In this document: positions 17,856-26,596 of the stretch, piece after piece
Layout: the number at the start of each line of letters is the position of its first letter
Numbering within the stretch: the stretch's first letter is position 1
NCBI RefSeq assembly: GCF_003014675.1
Contig: NZ_PYAU01000001.1
Span: 2,480,001-2,544,000 of the forward strand
Direction: 5' to 3'
DNA from: Labedella gwakjiensis
GTDB lineage: Bacteria; Actinomycetota; Actinomycetes; Actinomycetales; Microbacteriaceae
DNA length: 64,000 bases
Position numbers and translations under genes: made by a program
Notes under the pieces: generated by a model
Told to the model about the DNA's origin: nothing
What the model saw: only the letters and a program-made list of their open reading frames with translations
Databases searched by the model: none

Positions 17856-20354
17856 ATGGCGATGATGGACCGCGAACGCTTCCCGGTCGACCCGTGGAAG
17901 CTCGTCGAGAAGACGTACGATCTCGACTCGGCCGGCCAAGCGGAGACCCTGTTCTCCATCGGGAACGGCTACCTCGGCATGCGCGGCAACAACGCGGAGG
18001 GTCGGAAGGCGCACGAGCACGGCACCTTCATCAACGGCCTCCACGAGACGTGGCCGATCCGCCACGCCGAGCAGGCCTATGGCTTCGCCGAGGTGGGGCA
18101 GACCATCGTGAACGCGCCGGACGCCAAGGTCATGCGCCTCTACGTGGACGACGAGCCGCTCTCGCTCGACGAGGCCGAGCTCATCGACTACACCCGCACC
18201 CTCGACTTCCGCAGTGGGGTGCTCACGCGCGAGCTGCTGTGGTTCACGCCGGCCGGCAAGCGTGTTCGCGTGCGGACGAGTCGGATGGTCTCCTTCGTCG
18301 AGCGCCACCTCGCGGTCATGACCATGGAGGTCACGGTCGAGGACTCCGATGCCCCCGTCACGATCTCCTGCCAGATGCTCAACCGCCAGGACGGCGAGGA
18401 CGAGTACGGCGGTGCCCCCGGACGGAGCGGCAAGTCCTTCGATCCGCGGAAGACCGACAAGATCTCCGAGCGCGTGCTCGTGCCGGGGGAGTACTGGCAG
18501 GACGGCGGGCGGAGCGTCCTGAGCTACCGCGTGGCGAACTCCGGAATGACGGTCGCCGTCGCGGCCGACCACGCCATCGAGACCGAGAACGACTACGTCC
18601 ATCGCACGATCGTCGAGCCCGACATCGCGAAGAACGTCTACCGCGTTCAGGCGAAGGCCGGTGTACCCATCAGCGTGACGAAGTTCGTGAGCTACCACTC
18701 GTCTCGCGGAGCGCCGACGCGCGAGCTCATCAACCGCTGCCGCCGCACCCTCGACCGCGCGCGGTCCGAGGGTCTCGCCGCCCAGTACGAGAAGCAGCGC
18801 GACTGGCTCGACACCTACTGGGCCGCGTCCGACGTGGAGATCGACGGGCAGCCGGAGATCCAGCAGGCCGTGCGGTGGAACCTGCTCCAGCTCGCACAAG
18901 CGGCCGCGCGCGCCGATGGGCTCGGCATTCCCGCCAAGGGCCTCACGGGGAGCGGCTACAGCGGCCACTACTTCTGGGACACCGAGATCTACGTGCTCCC
19001 CTTCCTCAGTTACACGACGCCGCTCTTCGCCCGCAATGCGCTGCGGATGCGCGAGCAGATGCTGCCGGCGGCCCGGAAGCGTGCCGGCCAGTTGAACGAG
19101 GATGGGGCGCTCTTCCCCTGGCGCACGATCAGCGGAGAGGAGGCGTCCGCCTACTACGCGGCGGGTACGGCCCAGTACCACATCAACGCCGACGTGACCT
19201 TCGCGCTCGCGCGCTACGTTCGGGCGACGGGCGACACCGACTTCCTGCACCGCGGAGCGATCGACATCGCGGTGGAGACGGCTCGACTGTGGACGACGCT
19301 CGGTTTCTGGCGCATCGTGGACGAGGAGACGGAGACGTTCCACATCCACGGGGTCACCGGCCCTGACGAGTACACGACGGTCGTCAACGACAACCTCTTC
19401 ACGAACGTCATGGCGCGTTTCAACCTGCGGTATGCGGCGCAGTGCGTCCGTGAGCTCAAGGAGACGGACCCGCGGGGCTTCGCGCTCCTCACGGCCCGCC
19501 TGTCGCTCGACGCCGACGAGGTCGAGGAGTGGGAGCGCATCGCGGAGTCGATGATGATCCCGTACTCGGAGGCGCTCGGCATCCACCCGCAGGACGCGCA
19601 GTTCCTCGACCGTGAGGTGTGGGACCTCGCGAACACGCCGAAGGAGCGGATGCCCCTCCTGCTCCACTTCCACCCTCTCGTCATCTACCGGTTCCAGGTG
19701 CTCAAGCAGGCGGACGTCGTGCTCGCCCTGTTCCTCCAGGGCGGCGAGTTCACGCACGACGAGAAACTCGCCGACTTCGAGTACTACGACCCGCTGACCA
19801 CGGGGGACTCCACGCTGTCCGGGGCCGTGCAGTCGATCATCGCCGCGGAGATCGGGTACCAGGACCTCGCGCTCGAGTACTTCACCGACTCGCTCTTCGT
19901 CGACCTCGCGGACCTCCACAACAATTCGTCGGACGGCGTTCACGTCGCATCGGCCGGTGGCGTGTGGAGCTCCCTCGTGAGCGGCTTCGGCGGTATGCGC
20001 GACTACGACGGCTCGCTGTCGTTCGACCCCCGACTGCCGGCCGAGTGGACGAAGCTCGCCTTCAACCTCACCTGGCGCGGGAGCAAGCTCGTCGTGCGCG
20101 TGCGGACGAACGAGTTCAGCGTTGAGGTCGTCGAGGGCGAGGCCGTCGACTTCTCCGTCCGCGGGAAGGACTACACCGTGGAGGCCGGCGCGGAGCTCGT
20201 GGTGCCCCTGCGCGACCAGGGTCCGCGCATCCCCGGCAAGCCCACGCAGCGCATCCACTCGCGGGCGCGTCGCGACGACGGTACCCTCATGACGGCGAGC
20301 CTGCCCGTGGTGAGCAACTACCTGCAGGAGGACGACATCGAGGGCGGTTCCTGA
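17856..20354 (+). CDS. Glycoside hydrolase family 65 disaccharide phosphorylase
   Basis: 832 aa, the normal GH65 length. Enzymes of this family phosphorolyse maltose, trehalose, kojibiose or related sugars to beta-glucose 1-phosphate plus glucose. The N-terminal SIGNGYLGMRGNN motif, the central FWDTEIYVLPFL, and the catalytic acid region HGVTGPDEYT (general acid Glu) followed by VNDNLFTN are visible, and KQADVVLALFL matches the phosphate-site region. Which disaccharide is used cannot be decided from sequence. ATG at 17856 is taken; ATGs at 17862 and 17865 are alternatives. Ends in a strong terminator. Confidence 0.9.
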   Translation: MAMMDRERFPVDPWKLVEKTYDLDSAGQAETLFSIGNGYLGMRGNNAEGRKAHEHGTFINGLHETWPIRHAEQAYGFAEVGQTIVNAPDAKVMRLYVDDEPLSLDEAELIDYTRTLDFRSGVLTRELLWFTPAGKRVRVRTSRMVSFVERHLAVMTMEVTVEDSDAPVTISCQMLNRQDGEDEYGGAPGRSGKSFDPRKTDKISERVLVPGEYWQDGGRSVLSYRVANSGMTVAVAADHAIETENDYVHRTIVEPDIAKNVYRVQAKAGVPISVTKFVSYHSSRGAPTRELINRCRRTLDRARSEGLAAQYEKQRDWLDTYWAASDVEIDGQPEIQQAVRWNLLQLAQAAARADGLGIPAKGLTGSGYSGHYFWDTEIYVLPFLSYTTPLFARNALRMREQMLPAARKRAGQLNEDGALFPWRTISGEEASAYYAAGTAQYHINADVTFALARYVRATGDTDFLHRGAIDIAVETARLWTTLGFWRIVDEETETFHIHGVTGPDEYTTVVNDNLFTNVMARFNLRYAAQCVRELKETDPRGFALLTARLSLDADEVEEWERIAESMMIPYSEALGIHPQDAQFLDREVWDLANTPKERMPLLLHFHPLVIYRFQVLKQADVVLALFLQGGEFTHDEKLADFEYYDPLTTGDSTLSGAVQSIIAAEIGYQDLALEYFTDSLFVDLADLHNNSSDGVHVASAGGVWSSLVSGFGGMRDYDGSLSFDPRLPAEWTKLAFNLTWRGSKLVVRVRTNEFSVEVVEGEAVDFSVRGKDYTVEAGAELVVPLRDQGPRIPGKPTQRIHSRARRDDGTLMTASLPVVSNYLQEDDIEGGS

Positions 20355-20396
20355 CACCGTCTCCGACGGTGCGCGATCCATCGCGCGATGACGCCC

Positions 20397-20438
20397 GGCC
20401 GGCACCACGGATTCCCCGGATCCGTGGCGCCGGCCTTT
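20397..20438 (+). terminator. Terminator after the GH65 gene
   Basis: Near-perfect stem of GGCCGGC-CCACGGAT and its complement, interrupted by a single A/C mismatch, with a 7-nt loop and a TTT tail. It stands directly before the extended -10 of the ABC-F leader. Confidence 0.75.
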
Positions 20439-20455
20439 CCGTCGGCGCGCCCGTC

Positions 20456-20464
20456 TGTTAGCGT
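20456..20464 (+). promoter_or_regulatory. Extended -10 promoter of the ABC-F leader
   Basis: TG-T-TAGCGT; transcription would begin about 6 nt further on, at the GTG of the three-codon leader ORF at 20471. No clear -35, as is common with extended -10 promoters. Confidence 0.45.
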
Positions 20465-20470
20465 CGAGAG

Positions 20471-20482
20471 GTGAAGTTGTAA
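20471..20482 (+). CDS. Putative three-codon leader ORF (Met-Lys-Leu-stop)
   Basis: GTG AAG TTG TAA, its start placed 6 nt after the extended -10, so it would be a leaderless uORF at the 5' end of the transcript. Its stop codon overlaps AACGCC (20481-20486), which can pair with GGCGTT at 20557-20562. Very short uORFs ahead of ABC-F resistance genes are known to sense stalled ribosomes; whether this one is translated is inference. Confidence 0.35.
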   Translation: MKL

Positions 20483-20660
20483 CGCCATTCCTCCCCGCGT
20501 CCGAGGCGCTCCCGTTCGATCCGGGAGCTTATGCCCGGCGGGTGATCCGGTTTCCGGGCGTTCGTGATCCGCACCTCCTGTCTTCTCCTGGCTCTGTCCG
20601 TGGGGACGACGCTCTACACAGCGGAAGGTCAACGCCCCCTTTCCAGACGGCGGTGCAGCC
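20483..20660 (+). promoter_or_regulatory. Structured leader of the ABC-F gene (candidate attenuator)
   Basis: Hairpin 1: GCTCCCG/CGGGAGC, perfect 7-bp stem (20508-20528). Hairpin 2: GCCCGG (20533-20538) with CCGGGC (20554-20559). The strand GGGCGTT (20556-20562) can instead pair with AACGCCC (20631-20637), after which CCTTT follows, or part of it with AACGCC beside the uORF stop. These pairings exclude one another, the pattern expected of an attenuator. No folding calculation was possible. Confidence 0.4.
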
Positions 20661-22376
20661 TTGCGATCTTCCTCTCCCTCTTCGTCCTCCTCCTCTGCCC
20701 AGACGGCTCGTCCGTCGTCCCCCGAGCTCGACCACATCCGGCTCGACGGCGTCTCCCGCCGCTTCGGCGACCGGCGGGTCCTCACGGACGTGTCGTTCGT
20801 GGTGCCGCCGGGATCGCGCACGGGACTCATCGGCGAGAACGGTGCCGGCAAATCCACGCTGCTCCGGATCGTCGCGGGGGTCGATGACCCCGACGGCGGG
20901 ACAATCGCCTCCCCGCGCCGGATCGGGATGCTCTGGCAGGAGGTGCCGCGATCCGCGTCGACGACCGTCGGCGGGCTCCTCGATGCCGCGACGGACGAGG
21001 TCAGAGCTCTCGAGCGGGACCTCTCGGACGCCGCCGACGCGCTCGCCGACGGTGACCCGTCCGCCGCCGAGCGCTACGCGGCCGCACTCGACGCCGCCGA
21101 GCGAGCCGACGTCTGGTCGCTCGCCGCGCGACTGGACGTCGTGCTCGATGCACTCGGTGTCGCGGACGTCGACAGGTCCCGGCTCGTCTCGGACGTGAGC
21201 GGTGGACAGAGGTCACGGCTGGCCCTCGCAGGCCTGCTGCTGTCTCGCCCGGACGCCCTCCTCCTCGACGAGCCGACGAATCACCTCGACGACGTGGCCG
21301 TCGCCTTCCTGCGCGACGAACTCGTCGGGTGGAACGGTCCCGTCCTGTTCGCGAGCCACGATCGTGCATTCCTCGACGAGGTCGCGACGGGGCTCGTCGA
21401 TCTCGACCCGGCGCGCACCCCGAGCGACCCGCGCGGCACCGGGGCGGGCGTCGCCGTCTTCGGAGGCGGCTTCAGCGACTACCTCGCCGTCAAAGCGGCG
21501 GAGCGCGACCGCTGGGAGCGGAGATTCCGCGAGGAGGAGCAGCGCTTGCGCGAACTCAGGGAGACCGTGTCAGGCACGGGCGAGTCCCTCCGGTTCACCG
21601 GTGTCCGGAGGGACAACGACAAGTACATCGGTCCCTTCAAGGGCGCGAAGGTCGAGGCGCAGATCAGCCGCCGGATCGGCAATGCCGAGCGTCGCATCGA
21701 GGACCTCGAGGCCCATCGTGTCGAGGCCCCGCCGACGCCCCTCGCCTTCGCGGGGATCCCGGCCGGATTCGGATCCATCGGGGGTGGCGAGCCGCTCGTG
21801 AGCGTGAGGGACGCCGTCGTGCCGGGACGTCTTCGTGTCGAGCGGCTCGACGTGAAGCCCGACACCCGGCTGCTCGTGACGGGAGCGAACGGGGCGGGCA
21901 AGTCGACGCTCCTCGCGCTGCTCGCCGGGACGGTGGCCACGGACGGAGGGCGCGTCGCGCGGAGGAAGGGGCTGCGGATCGGGCTCCTCGAACAGGACGT
22001 CAGCTTCGCCGATCCGTCGGCCTCTCCTCGAACCGTCTACGAGAAGGCGCTCGGGGAGGAGCGCGCCTCGCGCATCCCGCTCGCGGGGCTCGGCCTCGTG
22101 AACGCGACCGACCTCGACCGCCCCGTGTCGCAGCTGTCGGTCGGGCAGCAGCGACGCGTCGCCCTCGCGCTGATCCTGGCGAGGCCACCCCACGTATTCC
22201 TGCTCGACGAGCCGACGAACCACCTGTCCCTCGCGCTCGCGACCGACCTCGAGGACGCACTCGGCGCATACCCGGGAGCGGTCGTCATCGCGAGCCACGA
22301 CCGCTGGTTGAGGCGGCGCTGGGCGGGCGAGGAGATCGTCATCAACCGGGGCGGATCGGTCGTCCAGGGGGTCTGA
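20661..22376 (+). CDS. ABC-F ribosome-protection ATPase (macrolide-type resistance family)
   Basis: 571 aa with two ABC domains and no membrane segments. Walker A motifs GENGAGKST (near residue 54) and GANGAGKST (near 413); signatures SGGQ and SVGQQ; Walker B DEPTNHL in both halves. The linker (residues about 285-350) is rich in Arg/Glu and holds the KYIGPFKGAKVEAQ segment. Such proteins enter the ribosome E site and dislodge macrolides, lincosamides or related drugs; the arrangement resembles actinobacterial TlrC/OleB-type proteins. The only in-frame start is TTG at 20661 with a Ser-rich N-terminus and no obvious ribosome site, so initiation may be regulated. Confidence 0.85.
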   Translation: MRSSSPSSSSSSAQTARPSSPELDHIRLDGVSRRFGDRRVLTDVSFVVPPGSRTGLIGENGAGKSTLLRIVAGVDDPDGGTIASPRRIGMLWQEVPRSASTTVGGLLDAATDEVRALERDLSDAADALADGDPSAAERYAAALDAAERADVWSLAARLDVVLDALGVADVDRSRLVSDVSGGQRSRLALAGLLLSRPDALLLDEPTNHLDDVAVAFLRDELVGWNGPVLFASHDRAFLDEVATGLVDLDPARTPSDPRGTGAGVAVFGGGFSDYLAVKAAERDRWERRFREEEQRLRELRETVSGTGESLRFTGVRRDNDKYIGPFKGAKVEAQISRRIGNAERRIEDLEAHRVEAPPTPLAFAGIPAGFGSIGGGEPLVSVRDAVVPGRLRVERLDVKPDTRLLVTGANGAGKSTLLALLAGTVATDGGRVARRKGLRIGLLEQDVSFADPSASPRTVYEKALGEERASRIPLAGLGLVNATDLDRPVSQLSVGQQRRVALALILARPPHVFLLDEPTNHLSLALATDLEDALGAYPGAVVIASHDRWLRRRWAGEEIVINRGGSVVQGV

Positions 22377-22542
22377 ACACGGTGCTCCCGACGGCACCGC
22401 CGAGCAGGAAATCCTCGTCGCGGGTCCGCTATGTAACGAGTCTGTTGCGAGAACCTCCCGGGGTTCGGGGCGGATCGTCACATTGGGTAACCTGACTGCA
22501 TCCGTCCCCGCTGCCCTGCCGGGGACTCATTTGGAGGACATC

Positions 22543-23631
22543 TTGACTATCACCACCCGACGGGTCACCGTCTCGGGCATCGCCGGCCTCGGCGTCATCG
22601 CTCTTCTCGCCGGCTGCGGCCAGGCGCCCACGGAGAGCGGCACCGGCGGAGGCGACGCGGCGAGCGACTTCAAGCCCTGCATCGTCTCCGACGCGGGCGG
22701 CTTCGACGACAAGTCGTTCAACCAGGCGAGCTACGAAGGCATCACGAAGGCGGCCGACGAGCTCGGCACCGAGGTGACCGAGGTCGAGTCCGAGACCGAG
22801 GACGACTACGCCCCGAACATCACGAGCCTCGTCGACGAGGGCTGCAACCTCATCGTCTCGGTCGGCTTCGCGCTCGCCGAGGCAACGAAGGCCGCCGCCG
22901 AGGCCAACAGCGATGTCGAGTTCGTCATGCTCGACGACAGCTCGATCGAGGCCGACAACGTCAAGCCGATCATCTACGACACCGCTCAGGCGGCGTTCCT
23001 CGCCGGCTACGCGGCGGCTGACACCACGGAGACCGGCGTCGTCGGCACCTTCGGCGGCATGCAGTTCCCGACCGTCACGATCTTCATGGACGGCTTCGCC
23101 GACGGCGTCGCGTACTACAACGAGCAGAAGGACGCCGACGTCAAGGTCGTCGGTTGGGACGTCGACGCCCAGACCGGTTCCTTCACGGGTGGATTCGAGG
23201 CCAACGACACGGCCAAGCAGCTCGCCACGACGCTCATCAACCAGAACGCCGACATCCTGCTCCCCGTCGGTGGACCGATCTTCATCAGCGCGATCGAGGC
23301 CATCCGCGACTCGGGCAAGGACATCAAGATGATCGGCGTCGACGCCGACCTCTACGAGACCTACCCCGAGGGCAAGGAGTACTTCCTCACCTCGGTCCTC
23401 AAGCAGATGTCGACCGGTGTCGAGGACGTCGTCACGGCCGCCGGCAACGGTGACTTCGACAACACCGCATACGTCGGCACGCTCGAGAACGAGGGCGTCG
23501 GCATCGCGCCGTTCCACGACTTCGAGGACTCGGTGAGCGACACGCTGCAGAGCGAGCTCGACGAGATCTCCGCCGGCATCGTCGACGGTTCGATCGAGGT
23601 CACGTCGCCCGCTTCGCCCACCGCGGAGTAG
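22543..23631 (+). CDS. BMP family nucleoside-binding lipoprotein
   Basis: 362 aa. Signal peptide with lipobox LLAGC (Cys at about residue 25), then a Ser/Gly-rich linker and a BMP/Med-type periplasmic-binding fold (CIVSDAGGFDDKSFNQASYEG onwards). Family members bind purine nucleosides for ABC import. TTG at 22543 is supported by GGAGGA 4 nt upstream; the earlier frame has no signal peptide. Two hairpins separate it from the ATPase gene, which fits higher expression of the binding protein than of the transporter. Confidence 0.92.
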   Translation: MTITTRRVTVSGIAGLGVIALLAGCGQAPTESGTGGGDAASDFKPCIVSDAGGFDDKSFNQASYEGITKAADELGTEVTEVESETEDDYAPNITSLVDEGCNLIVSVGFALAEATKAAAEANSDVEFVMLDDSSIEADNVKPIIYDTAQAAFLAGYAAADTTETGVVGTFGGMQFPTVTIFMDGFADGVAYYNEQKDADVKVVGWDVDAQTGSFTGGFEANDTAKQLATTLINQNADILLPVGGPIFISAIEAIRDSGKDIKMIGVDADLYETYPEGKEYFLTSVLKQMSTGVEDVVTAAGNGDFDNTAYVGTLENEGVGIAPFHDFEDSVSDTLQSELDEISAGIVDGSIEVTSPASPTAE

Positions 23632-23641
23632 GTCGACCGAG

Positions 23642-23678
23642 GATCGGCGCCCGCCCGTGTCGCGGGTGGGCGCCGATC
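23642..23678 (+). terminator. First hairpin after the BMP gene
   Basis: 16-bp stem (23642-23657 with 23663-23678) with one G-T wobble pair and a 5-nt loop, followed by GTTC. Probably lets only part of the transcripts continue into the transporter genes. Confidence 0.6.
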
Positions 23679-23691
23679 GTTCATGCACATC

Positions 23692-23723
23692 GGGGGAGAC
23701 CAGCCGTCCGGCTGGTCTCCCCC
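23692..23723 (+). terminator. Second hairpin after the BMP gene
   Basis: Perfect 14-bp stem GGGGGAGACCAGCC with its complement and a 4-nt loop, followed by TCTGTTCC. It stands 14 nt after the first hairpin. Confidence 0.6.
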
Positions 23724-23807
23724 TCTGTTCCGTCTTACGATTGAGCGTCACCCGACGCTCGAACTCCGCCAGCACGCGATCCGTGCCCGGCATCTAGGGA
23801 CCATCCA

Positions 23808-25322
23808 ATGAAGCTCGAACTCCGCGGGATCACCAAGCGTTTCGGTGCCCTGACGGCCAACGATCACATCGATCTGGTCGTCGCTCCCGGCGAAATCCAC
23901 TGCCTCCTCGGCGAGAACGGGGCGGGAAAGTCCACCCTGATGAACGTCCTGTACGGCCTGTACCAGGCCGACGAGGGCGAGATCCTGCTCGACGACGCCG
24001 TCCAGCACTTCGACGGGCCGGGAGACGCGATGCGCTCCGGTATCGGCATGGTGCACCAGCACTTCATGCTCATCCCCGTCTTCACCGTCGCCGAGAACGT
24101 CATGCTCGGACACGAGGAGACCACCTTCGGCGGCCGCCTCAACCTCGACGCCGCGCGCAAGCGCGTGCGGGAGATCTCCGACCGCTTCGGGTTCAGTGTC
24201 GACCCCGATGCCCTCGTCGGAGACCTCCCCGTCGGCGTGCAGCAGCGCGTCGAGATCATCAAGGCGCTCTCGCGCGACGCGAAGGTCCTCGTCTTCGACG
24301 AGCCCACGGCCGTCCTCACGCCGCAGGAGACCGACGAGCTCATGGCCATCATGCGCCAACTCCGCGACGAGGGCACCTCCATCGTCTTCATCACCCACAA
24401 GCTGCGCGAGGTGCGCGAGGTCGCGGACCGCATCACGGTCATCCGCCTCGGCAAGGTCGTGGGCGAGGCCCAGCCGACTGCGAGCAACTCCGAGCTCGCC
24501 GCCCTCATGGTGGGGCGCGCCGTCGAGCTCGTCGTGCAGAAGGGCCCGGCCGACCCCGGGGGAGCGGCGCTCGTCGTCGAGCACCTCGACGTCATCGACC
24601 CTCTCGGCCTCAAGGTCGTCAACGACGTCAGCTTCACGGTGCGCGAAGGCGAGATCCTCGCCATCGCCGGGGTGCAGGGCAATGGTCAGACCGAGCTCAC
24701 CGAGGCGATCATGGGCCTCCAGCCGCGCGTGAGCGGCCGCGTGTCCCTCGGCTCCCAGACCCTCACGGGGCTGAGCGTCCGTCGCGTCCTCGACGCCGGC
24801 GTCGGCTTCGTCCCGGAGGACCGCACGGAGGACGGCCTCGTCGGCGAGTTCACGATCGCGGAGAACCTCATGCTCGACCGATCGCACGGGGAGCCCTTCG
24901 TCGTGCGCGGCTCCCTCCGTCGCGACCACCTCGACGAGTTCGCCGAGGAGAAGAAGAAGGAGTTCGACATCCGCGCCCAGTCCATCTCGACGGCCGCCGG
25001 TCGGCTGTCCGGCGGCAACCAGCAGAAGGTCGTGCTCGCGCGGGAGATGAGCCGGGATCTCCGGCTCCTCATCGCGGCTCAGCCCACCCGCGGCATCGAC
25101 GTCGGCTCCATCGAGTTCGTCCACAAGCGCATGATCGAGACGCGCGACGCCGGCATCCCCGTGATCGTCGTCTCGACCGAGCTCGACGAGGTCGTCGCGC
25201 TCGCGGACCGCATCGCGGTCATGTACCGCGGATCGATCGTGGGGATCGTCCCGGGGGACACCCCGCGCGATGTGCTCGGCCTCATGATGGCCGGCGAGCG
25301 TCCGGCCGAGGTCGCCGCATGA
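23808..25322 (+). CDS. Nucleoside ABC transporter ATP-binding protein
   Basis: 504 aa with two fused ABC domains, like RbsA/YufO. First domain: Walker A GENGAGKST (near residue 39) and Walker B LVFDEPTAVL; second domain: degenerate Walker A GVQGNGQTE, signature LSGGNQQK and a Walker B-like LLIAAQPTRGID. One complete and one degenerate site is usual for this family. Its stop overlaps the start of the next gene (ATGA), showing translational coupling to the permeases. Energises import of the BMP-bound nucleoside. Confidence 0.93.
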   Translation: MKLELRGITKRFGALTANDHIDLVVAPGEIHCLLGENGAGKSTLMNVLYGLYQADEGEILLDDAVQHFDGPGDAMRSGIGMVHQHFMLIPVFTVAENVMLGHEETTFGGRLNLDAARKRVREISDRFGFSVDPDALVGDLPVGVQQRVEIIKALSRDAKVLVFDEPTAVLTPQETDELMAIMRQLRDEGTSIVFITHKLREVREVADRITVIRLGKVVGEAQPTASNSELAALMVGRAVELVVQKGPADPGGAALVVEHLDVIDPLGLKVVNDVSFTVREGEILAIAGVQGNGQTELTEAIMGLQPRVSGRVSLGSQTLTGLSVRRVLDAGVGFVPEDRTEDGLVGEFTIAENLMLDRSHGEPFVVRGSLRRDHLDEFAEEKKKEFDIRAQSISTAAGRLSGGNQQKVVLAREMSRDLRLLIAAQPTRGIDVGSIEFVHKRMIETRDAGIPVIVVSTELDEVVALADRIAVMYRGSIVGIVPGDTPRDVLGLMMAGERPAEVAA

Positions 25323-26596
25323 GCGCGCCCGAGTCGACGACCGCCTCGACGACGCCCACGTCCTCGACACCCACGAGCACGCCTGAGCAGCCGCGTGCCA
25401 ACGCGATCCTCAAGGAGATCACGGGTGGCAACGTGCTCATCACGGTGCTCGCCGTCTTCCTCGCTCTCCTCATCGGCGGCGTGCTCATCGCCCTCACGAA
25501 CGAGGACGTGCAGGCGGCCGCCGGTTACTTCTTCAGCCGACCGCAGGACACGTTCCTCGCGATCTGGAACGCGGTCTCCGGCGCGTACGTCGCGCTCTTC
25601 CAGGGCTCGATCTACAACTTCCGCCGCGACGACTTCCTCACCGCGATCCGTCCGCTGACCGACACGCTGACCTACGCCGCACCGCTCATCGTCGCCGGTC
25701 TCGGCGTGGGGCTCGCCTTCCGCGTCGGGATGTTCAACATCGGTGGCCGCGGTCAGATGCTCATCGCCGCAGCGGCTGCCGGGTGGGTCGGCTTCTCCTT
25801 CGAGCTCCCGTGGGGCATCCACCTGATCGTCGCGGTCATCGCGGGAATCCTCGGCGGAGCGTTCTGGGGTGGCATCGTCGGCCTGCTGAAGGCCAGGACG
25901 GGTGCGCACGAGGTGATCCTCACCATCATGCTCAACTACGTGGCGTTCTACCTCGTGGCCTACATGCTGCGGACCCCCGGGCTCCTGCAGGCGCCAGGAC
26001 AGGTGAACCCCAAGTCGCCGCCGATGCTCGAGACCGCGATCTTCCCGTCCCTCTTCGGGCCCGCGTACAAGCTGCACGCTGGCTTCATCCTCGTGATCCT
26101 CGCCACGATCTTCGTGTGGTGGCTCCTCAACCGGTCGAGCCTCGGCTTCCGCTTCCGCGCCGTCGGAGAGAACCCGAACGCGGCGCGCGTCGCGGGCATG
26201 GACGTGAAGAACATCTACGTCTACGCGATGCTCGTGTCCGGTGGCCTCCTCGGTCTCGCCGGAGTCATGCAGGTGCTCGGGACGGTGCCGACGGGCTTCA
26301 GCTCGGGCATCGATGCCGGGATCGGATTCGACGCGATCACGGTCGCCCTCCTCGGGCGCTCGCGACCGTGGGGCATCTTCGCCGCCGGCATCCTGTTCGG
26401 TGCGTTCAAGGCCGGCGGATACTCGATGCAGGCGTCACAGGGCGTCCCCGTCGACGTCGTCACGATCGTCCAGTCGCTCATCGTCCTCTTCATCGCAGCC
26501 CCGCCCCTCGTGCGTGCCATCTTCTTCCTGCCGGACGGCACACGGAGGCGACGCCGAACGACGCCGATCGTCACGAAGGAGGTCGCGGCCAAATGA
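25319..26596 (+). CDS. Nucleoside ABC transporter permease 1
   Basis: 425 aa BPD_transp_2 family permease. A Thr/Pro/Ser-rich cytoplasmic N-terminus (residues 1-30) precedes about nine hydrophobic helices; the conserved segment GVGLAFRVGMFNIGGRGQMLIAAAAAGWVG and the EAA-like GENPNAARVAGMD loop, which contacts the ATPase, are present. Overlaps the ATPase gene and the second permease gene by 4 nt each. Confidence 0.92.
   Translation: MSAPESTTASTTPTSSTPTSTPEQPRANAILKEITGGNVLITVLAVFLALLIGGVLIALTNEDVQAAAGYFFSRPQDTFLAIWNAVSGAYVALFQGSIYNFRRDDFLTAIRPLTDTLTYAAPLIVAGLGVGLAFRVGMFNIGGRGQMLIAAAAAGWVGFSFELPWGIHLIVAVIAGILGGAFWGGIVGLLKARTGAHEVILTIMLNYVAFYLVAYMLRTPGLLQAPGQVNPKSPPMLETAIFPSLFGPAYKLHAGFILVILATIFVWWLLNRSSLGFRFRAVGENPNAARVAGMDVKNIYVYAMLVSGGLLGLAGVMQVLGTVPTGFSSGIDAGIGFDAITVALLGRSRPWGIFAAGILFGAFKAGGYSMQASQGVPVDVVTIVQSLIVLFIAAPPLVRAIFFLPDGTRRRRRTTPIVTKEVAAK

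Noticed and set aside
17682-20408. 908-aa minus-strand ORF across the GH65 gene
   Set aside because: Same antisense effect; the plus-strand product has clear catalytic motifs and a terminator.
20564-20887. 108-aa ORF overlapping the ABC-F start as a longer leader peptide
   Set aside because: No ribosome site, and most of it is the ABC-F gene read in another frame; the three-codon uORF fits the promoter better.
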